Shown here: positions 56,693-64,000 of the stretch, piece after piece
How the letters are laid out: each line of letters opens with the position of its first letter
How positions within the stretch are numbered: position 1 is the stretch's first letter
Source: Adineta ricciae
Taxonomy: Eukaryota > Rotifera > Eurotatoria > Adinetida > Adinetidae
Length of the DNA stretch: 64,000 nt
Assembly (NCBI GenBank): GCA_905250025.1
Contig: CAJNOJ010000026.1
Coordinates: forward strand, 1-64,000
Reading direction: 5' to 3'
Translations under genes and position numbers: made by a program
The notes under the pieces: generated by a model
Told to the model about the DNA's origin: nothing
Databases searched by the model: none
What the model saw: only the letters and a program-made list of their open reading frames with translations

Positions 56693-59600
56693 TCAACTAG
56701 GCTGTTTGAACATAAGCTTAAACCCACCAATCCGATTAGCTTTTCGGCAAGTTAGCTCGTAAAGATCTTCATTGTCAGTTTTGTGCGGCATATCCGAATT
56801 ATCTTGTTGTGCTTTAGCAAAATTAACAAATACATCGTCAAGTGTTACTTGGGTGACTGTATAATCTTCTATAAGATTGATTAGCTCTTCCCGAGCAGTT
56901 TCGAGCACAGTGAACATTCTGTGTAGGGAAATATTGGGCGATACGCGAAAATGGATCATCTTGTTATGTTCCTCTTTAACGATCGCTTCCCGGATCGATT
57001 TTTGAATGTAATCAATCACGATTTGCCGGTCGACATCAACATTCGTACGAATTAGAATCGTGTAGCCATCGCCAAATCTAGACAGAAACATGATTTTTGT
57101 TCAGTAACGAAAACGAGGAAGTCTTTCAGCGTACTTTTCTTTCAAATGTTGAACACTACCCAGACATTTGAATTCTCCGGCTACCATTATAACGAGTCCT
57201 AAACAGGAAGATTTTCGGTAATTTATTTTCGAATAATCTGATGTTTTTCTAAATACGGTTGCATAGAGTTTCGCATTCTTCCATCGAATGTGATGTAATC
57301 ACAACGGATTTGCGATCCTGACGCGTCAGTGTCAAGATACAATTCCATAAAAAGCGTTTCGCACGTACATCCATTCCTGTTGTTGGTTCCTAAATAGAAA
57401 TTGAATTTAGTTTATTCATTTGTCGATATTAAATTTTGCTCGGTTTAATTAAAGACTGTTTTTGACTTCGTGACTTGGCTGCTCTCGTTCACCAGAATAG
57501 AATAGGCATTAAACATGAATTCTATTGAATAACCAATGTGAAACAGACGGAAGACAGTCGTACGCTCATTTTTGAATGACATACTGAAAAGTACTCACAT
57601 CCATGAATATAATTGAAGGATTTCCGATTAAGGAAATCGCCGTCGATAGTTTTCGTTTATTTCCACCCGAATAGTGTCCAGAAGGTCGATCCGCCCATAG
57701 GGTTAAACCAAGTTGTTTTAATAGGCACTCCGCGATCTGACGAGAGGAACAGGAATGAGTTAGAAGTTTATCAACCAGAAAAGTGCTTACGAATGAAATA
57801 TTTTTCTCTTTTATGCCACGTAGGCGAGCATAGAAGTAGAGATGCTCTCGTGCTGTTAGCAAGACATCAAGTGCGTCGAATTGCGGACAATAACTAAATG
57901 AAAATGTCTATTTTAATTTCGATCGAGACTCAAGAAGATTTCTTCTACCCGACATCTTGACGAACTTTGTCCAAATGTTTGATAACACTATTGTTGTTCA
58001 CATAGGCATTACCATCGGTCATAGATATTTCGCCGGTGAGCATTTTGAATGTAGTGGATTTTCCCGAACCGTTGATGCCGAGCAAACCGAAACATTCACC
58101 CTGCTTTACACCGACACAAGTTTGTTTCACGGCAGCAAATTGTCGACGACAAGCTCGTCCGTAGATCTAAAGAAGATTCTCCTATGAATAAGTATCTTAA
58201 TCACCTCTAAACTTATCTTACTTTCACTAAATCAATCAGACGTAAAACATCATTACTTGTATTATTTTGATCTCTATGGATGCGTGCGCGTTCATTCGCA
58301 ACATCTTCATCTTCGTATACCGATTTCAGATCATTCGGCATGCGAATGCAACCTCTATAAGAACGCAAGTCAAGAGAAGATTCATTCTTTCTATTCGTAC
58401 TCACCGATCAGGAATAAAGAATCGATATTGAACAAGAATAGCCACTATAAAGAACAAAATTCCTTCGAGAAACAATGCACACAGATTACGTCCGACAATA
58501 TTCGCTTGAAATGGTGAAACGGAAACATAACCTGTAACTAAAAGAGAATATTCAGATATGAAACTAAGAATCTTCTGTATGTCAACACAAACTGTATTTA
58601 GCACTGATGACATTGATTGCATGCGTTCGACTTATGTCGAATAGCCCTCGGCCAAGACAATAATGAGGAAAAATTAAGAATAACTTCATGAGAATGTTAT
58701 TGACTCGCATCAGATCTGCGTCATCATTGAATGTTTCCAAGGTGTACGTCGAGATTGTAGTTATTAAACCGATAAATATATTGATACACGAGATAAGTAC
58801 GAAGCCCGTTGATGGCGTTTGAAAAAGGTAACTAATTGGATACATCAGTGGAATAATTGCGAAACCATAGAGAAACAGTAATAAGGTGAGACAAAAGAAA
58901 TTAGTTGGAACAACATAAGCATCAATGTGAAAGGCTAGAAATATGATCAGACAAAGGACAATTGAAACCGAATAATTTGTTAGATCCCACAAGAAATTTG
59001 CGCACCAATAAGTCATTCCTAAAGAAAATTGTTTAACCGTTTGATGGAGACTTCGACGAAAGAAATCTTTCCTTACCTTTAACACCGCTAACAAACTGTA
59101 GATGCTTTGATGTGGTGACTCGCTCATCGATAAGAAAGACGAGGAAACTTGCGGGAATAAAAGCTAACGCGAAAATAATACATATTGCTGTAAATAGTTC
59201 TAATGCAGCACGATTTTGTAGATCACTGTCGATTTGAATATCACTTTGAGGTAATGGATGATTGATTGCTGTTATTCCGTAATCATCAATTGCAATTGTT
59301 GAATCATTTTGTAGGAGAAGAGCTCGTAGGAGAGCATTGTTGAAGAGATTCAGAAAGGCAACACTTGCTGGCCATCCTTTGTTATTGTACCATACCTTCG
59401 AAACACATCGATTTTCGTCTATGCTCACAACAAAGAAATTAATTTACGTACGGAAACTTGTGGTGGATGGATTTGGAACAATGGAACTATTTTCTGACTG
59501 TTGACAGCAAATGACGATTGATTGCTTGGATTGGTGATATTGGCCAATCGATCGAGTAATGTTTCATTGAATAGTTCTATTTTATCTGCGATTAAATATG

Positions 59601-62600
59601 ACAAAAATTCAAATCCACCAAATCGTTTCATGAGATATTCGAGCTTGTATTCAGATTTGATCAGCCAATCTGATATGTTGAACTCTTGTAGATCATATAG
59701 AATGTCTTTTGTTTCGGTTTTGTCATAACTTGCGGCTGGTCCACCGGCGCCCACTGGGCATGTTTGCATTTTCTGCCAACAATCGCATTCAGGTGAAATA
59801 CGTGTTTGATTGTAATGAACTTGGTTCAATACATCGATTACTTCAAAACTCGATGACACATTGACACGACCGACGTTCGATTGTGAACATGGATACAATC
59901 GTTTATTAAGCATCGTCGTTGGCATACAACGTGTGCCCAACGAAGGCGATTTCGTGAACGTTTGTTGAATCATTTTTGATAATACCAAAGACTTGTTCGT
60001 AGGCAGTGACTGAAACATATAACTAGGCTGACTCCAGTACCATGGATGAAGGATGAGCGGTGGTGGTTCATTTTCATTCGGTGCTAGTTTGATTGCGCAC
60101 ATAGCAAGTAGAATGAAAATGATTGGTAGAAGAATTTCTGCAACTAAGCCTTTGATGTTACGTTTCGTTCGATGAAATCGTTTGATTAGTAAACCTTTGA
60201 TTTGTATAAAGACGTGATGAACGCCTCTATATCGATCAGTTGTGTATGGACTCCATTCATCTAGAAACAGAGAGTTGAAGGGAAGCTAAAACTATCTGTA
60301 GAAGTCAAACACTTACCACTGATACCAGTATTCGTTTCTATCTTTTCATCATTATTTTCCTCTTCAACTATCTCTATTTTCGTCTCAGTCGGTCGTTTAA
60401 AACGGTTCCAAAATTTCTCCCACCACGACATGCGTTCATAATCTTCCGGTCGTTTGATTTCATCGGCAACACGGAGGAAAACTTGTTCAAGACTACTATT
60501 CGATAAACCGTAAGTTTTTATGTTATACTTCGATTTATTCGCATCTAATTCCATAAGCATTGTTGGAAATATCTTTGTATGCTTAGCATCATCTAGTAGA
60601 ACATAAGTGATTTGATCACCATGTTGTTCTTTGATGCGGATATCTGGTACATGTTGCCGAAGAAAATCAGTTAATTTCACAAATCGCATTGAATTTAGCG
60701 ACGAATTTTTCGATGCTATGGGATTGAGAATAATCTTCTGCCGTTCGTCGTGTTCGTTCGTGGTTGATGCTAATTCAACAATGAGATTGTAGCCTTCACC
60801 GTACTTGCGTTTTAAATACATTGTCGTTCCTACACATTGTAATTCACCGGATGATATAATCGCCAAACGATCGCTGAGCAAATCAGCTTCGTCAAGATGA
60901 TGTGTAGACAAAACGATTGTTCGACCGGGTTTATATTTCAATATCAGATCCCAAATGGCTCGACGGGCATACGGATCAACACCTAGTGAATTCATTATGC
61001 AGTCTATCATTCTGTAAAGTTTACTTCGACAAAGTAATTACCTGCAGTTGGTTCGTCTAGGATAACGGTTGTAGAATTACCTATAAAGGCGATGGCGATC
61101 GAAAGTTTTCTTTTCATCCCGCCGGATAATTCAGTAGTATAATTTAACGCTTTCGTTGTTAATGCTAGGTCATCCAACATTCTCTCTGTTTCGGTTGCAA
61201 TCAACTCTTTTGGTGCATCTTTCAATCTGAAAACAAAAGAAAAAGACTATGTTTGTAGTAAACATGTAACTTACTCAGAGAAAAACTCTAGATGTTCTTG
61301 AACAGTTAGTAGATCAAATAAAATATTATATTGAGGAGCGAAGCCAAGTCGTTTTCGTACGATTTTTATATCGGTTAATATATCAAACCCATCGATATAA
61401 GCTGTTCCGCTTGATGGTGGTATCAAGCCAGTTAAAATAGACCAGGTTGTGCTTTTACCTGCGCCATTTCTTCCGAGAAACGCTGTGATCATGTTACGAT
61501 AGAATTTCACTGACAGATTGTTCAACGCCATTTTATTTCCATAATATTTTGATAGTTTGTCAATACTAACTCCAATATCTCCCTCTTCCTCAGCAACTAA
61601 AATATGAAGAAAACAAAACTCAAGATGAATTTGAACATATGAGAAGCCAACCTGTGGGATTCGTGTGATTTATTTCTTCTGTTCGCTGCCGAATTTTCTT
61701 CGCGTCAAAACCAAACCAATACGTCTTTGTAAATGGAAAGTACCAAACTTGTGGAATACCATATTCACCTAAAGATCAAAATCGACATCCACCCGAACAT
61801 TCTTTCCCCTCCCCTCCACTCCATTCAACATACCAGGATAGACATTTTCAATGTAAACCGTCAGTAGCATATACATAATCGAATCGATAAGCATCATTAT
61901 AATACAATATAGTAATGTAAAGTTATCATTCGGTTTCACACCTTGATTCAGACTGCTCCATTGAACACCTTTGGCCATCCCTTCAAAACGCGCTATATAA
62001 TCACAACCAAGTCCAAAAGCAACAGTCGATGAAAGACACTAGAAATCGAACTGCACAGTTTCCTCTCGGTCAGCACGAACTCTTACAGCAATTATCTTTT
62101 GCCATGTTTTTACTTGCGTATCGTAATTGATCAAGATTGTATACGGTAAATAAAGCAGAAAGTAGATGATACCAGCTCCTGAAAGAAGAGAATTCATTGT
62201 GAGCAAATTCGTCTATGTTCTTACCGCAAGCCGCGAGGTTAGCACGATTGAAGAAAACACTGATGAGAAAACACTGAGTAATCGTCGCAAATGTATAACT
62301 GATAAAAAATACGATCAAAATACCAAGATCTGAAAATTGCGTGAGTTTGCCAAACTACAAGAAAAAGACCTTTCTTGATTGTATATTTCACATTTTATAG
62401 AATACCTTTAAAAGTAGTGCAAGTAACAAAGCGATTAGTAACATCACGGTTGTGCATAAAATAAACCAGGTAAGCCAATGCACTGAATCTTTTAAACCCA
62501 TAATTCTCATGATTTCTTTCAAACGCCTTCAGAAAAGTAATAGAGAGAATTCTTTTTTCTATTATTTCACTGTAGGAAATTTTACCGTTCTTTTTCATGA

Positions 62601-64000
62601 ACAATATCTTTGACGTTCATTGATACCGTGAATATCCAGCTTAATACCATTAGCAACGGTAACATTCGACTGATTGAAGTGACGAATCTAACCACTCTTC
62701 AAATGATCTCACTCTGATAGCGAAAATTTCATAGCATACTTATCGTTAACCCAACATGGATACGGCATTTGTTGGGTTTGAGCTCCGAAGGATACATTTC
62801 GTCCTGTGTGCGCGCTGATAATCGCACGTTCAAGTGCATTTTGCAAATAAATGAATATATAAGTAAAATATTTCGTCGAGCTTGGAGCAATGGTTCGTGG
62901 TGAATACGAAAAGTATCTAACAAGAAAGTTCATAGACCTGATTATCGAGATGAAATTCATTTACCGATCTTCTGTACGAAAGGTGCTGTCAACATAGTCA
63001 AGTGCCATTCGGATTTTAAATCGCATATGCTTGGGTAAGGTGTCATTATCAGATAAATCGTCGAGAAATTGAATAGCCGCAAGAAAATCATTGGTGATGG
63101 AATTATTTTTTCCTTTGCTTACCATGTCTAGCTCACTGTCCATTGGAACAAATCGATTACGTTCTGTACAAGCGATAAATTCGGTCAGAATAGTGAATAA
63201 ACTCAGGGCTGTTTGATATGATGATAACTGTTTGCACAACCCTGACGCAGTTATGTTCAAATTACAGGCTGTTGTTAATATTTCGATATTTGGTTGAATT
63301 ATTGATTGAATATGTCGAAACAATTGAATCAGTTCATTAAGAGATTCGAATGTTTGGTTCATTTGTTTGATGAGATTATCATAGTGAACATTCGATGGAT
63401 GATAATAGATTTTTCCATACAGAATTGGCCGCACAAATCTCGCGAATTGTTTCAAGATCTGATTGGAGTTGAAAACTTGATCGAACAGCACACAACGACA
63501 CGAACGATTCGTTGAAACGAATTGAACGATATTTCCCGAACCGGTTACATAGGTTTGATGACATATACGAGATGCATTGTAAGAAAGTAGATCGGTGGCT
63601 AATTGATTCCAATCGTAGTAAATCAACGACTGATCACCGGTTGTACGGGTTTCACTGGATTTAGATCGTCGAGTTTGAGAAGTTGTAGATGAAGTAGCAT
63701 TGAAAAAAGCTGAAAGATCATTTCGACCGCCACAGAAAGAATTCAGACTACAACATGGGAATTGATAACGATGAAAACATCAATTATCTTATCGAATGGA
63801 TTGTCTTACCTGATGCCATTTTCACTGCTGTTTAAAGAAAAGCTAATATTCAGCACTTCCAATCGTGTATACAAATCGTCTAGTTTACTGGCAATCTGAA
63901 ATTTTGTCGAATAGTTTGACAAGCCTATGGAAAGATAAGATATGTACCTGAAACATATGAAGTGCCAGAGTAACCATTTGTGGAGACAGTTCGACCTATA
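56693..64000 (-). CDS. ABCA-family full ABC transporter, 5' part beyond window
   Basis: Full-length ABCA proteins flip or export lipids; they have two membrane domains each with a large extracellular loop, and two nucleotide-binding domains. From the right edge inwards the gene shows a long extracellular loop rich in N-glycosylation sites and cysteines (62960-64000), and the first membrane helices (62000-62700). NBD1 follows (61500-60600; Walker [10 protein letters not shown], signature LSGGMKRK, Walker [10 protein letters not shown], His loop STHHLDE). A second extracellular loop and helices (60100-58400) come next, then NBD2 (58130-57000; Walker [10 protein letters not shown], signature YSGGNKRK, Walker B IIFMDEPTTGMD, His loop in SHSMEE). 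It ends at 56693 with a conserved-type regulatory tail. ABCA1/ABCA3/ABCA12-like subtype not decided. One intron (57391-57597) is about 207 bp, long for this genome. The first exons are outside the window. Confidence 0.9.

Noticed and set aside
1..64000. CRISPR arrays, prophage, insertion sequences or bacterial operons
   Set aside because: Genes are eukaryotic with short spliceosomal introns. No direct-repeat array, transposase or integrase frame, or terminal inverted repeat was seen by eye; a transposon search with tools could still find old, decayed copies.

Overview
The window reads as the nuclear genome of a small-genome invertebrate animal, most likely a bdelloid rotifer. It is AT-rich and gene-dense. 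Protein genes are cut by many introns of about 50-60 bp with GT..AG ends, and the gene set is metazoan: glutamine synthetase, acetyl-CoA synthetase, DCAF11, Tousled-like kinase, SFI1, CPTP, an ABCA transporter and an Ig/FN3 receptor. The phylum is an inference from intron size, gene density, a decayed F-box/LRR-like relic and near-identical allelic contig ends; nothing here proves it. Single N bases at 9896, 29293, 30893 and 40609 look like contig joins, and at least three of them damage a gene.

Left part (1-20 kb): an SFI1-like centrin-binding repeat protein (minus) diverges from a trypsin-like serine protease (plus). Next come DCAF11 (minus), a 27-codon stub of ribosomal protein S6 that breaks at an N, and a complete cytosolic-type acetyl-CoA synthetase (plus). 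A degenerate RING-like fragment, a caspase-like (C14) protease with a cysteine-rich tail and a decayed relic follow. Then ceramide-1-phosphate transfer protein sits in tandem with an acidic protein that recalls the HCF-1-interacting HPIP family (both minus).

Middle part (20-44 kb): two ubiquitin-ligase-type genes lie head to tail (an Ariadne-like RBR and a RING/TRAF-zinc-finger/coiled-coil protein). They are followed by a possible small membrane protein, a large Ig/FN3 cell-surface receptor on the minus strand containing an artefactual 221-bp duplicated exon, three orphan genes, an intronless glutamine-amidotransferase-fold-like gene, an ABHD13 fragment cut at an N, and glutamine synthetase.

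Right part (44-64 kb): a secreted WAP plus sushi-repeat protein resembling the synaptic scaffolds LEV-9/Hasp (minus), Tousled-like kinase (plus), an anamorsin-like protein that has lost its Fe-S cluster C-terminus (plus), a short secreted precursor that looks like a prepro-neuropeptide with an amidation and dibasic cleavage site (plus), and an ABCA-family full transporter (minus) that runs off the right edge.

There is no operon logic; neighbours are mostly functionally unrelated. The most promising items for novelty are the peptide precursor at 55710-56409, the Fe-S-less anamorsin paralogue at 53693-54575 and the caspase-like protease with a zinc-binding-like tail at 14403-15423.
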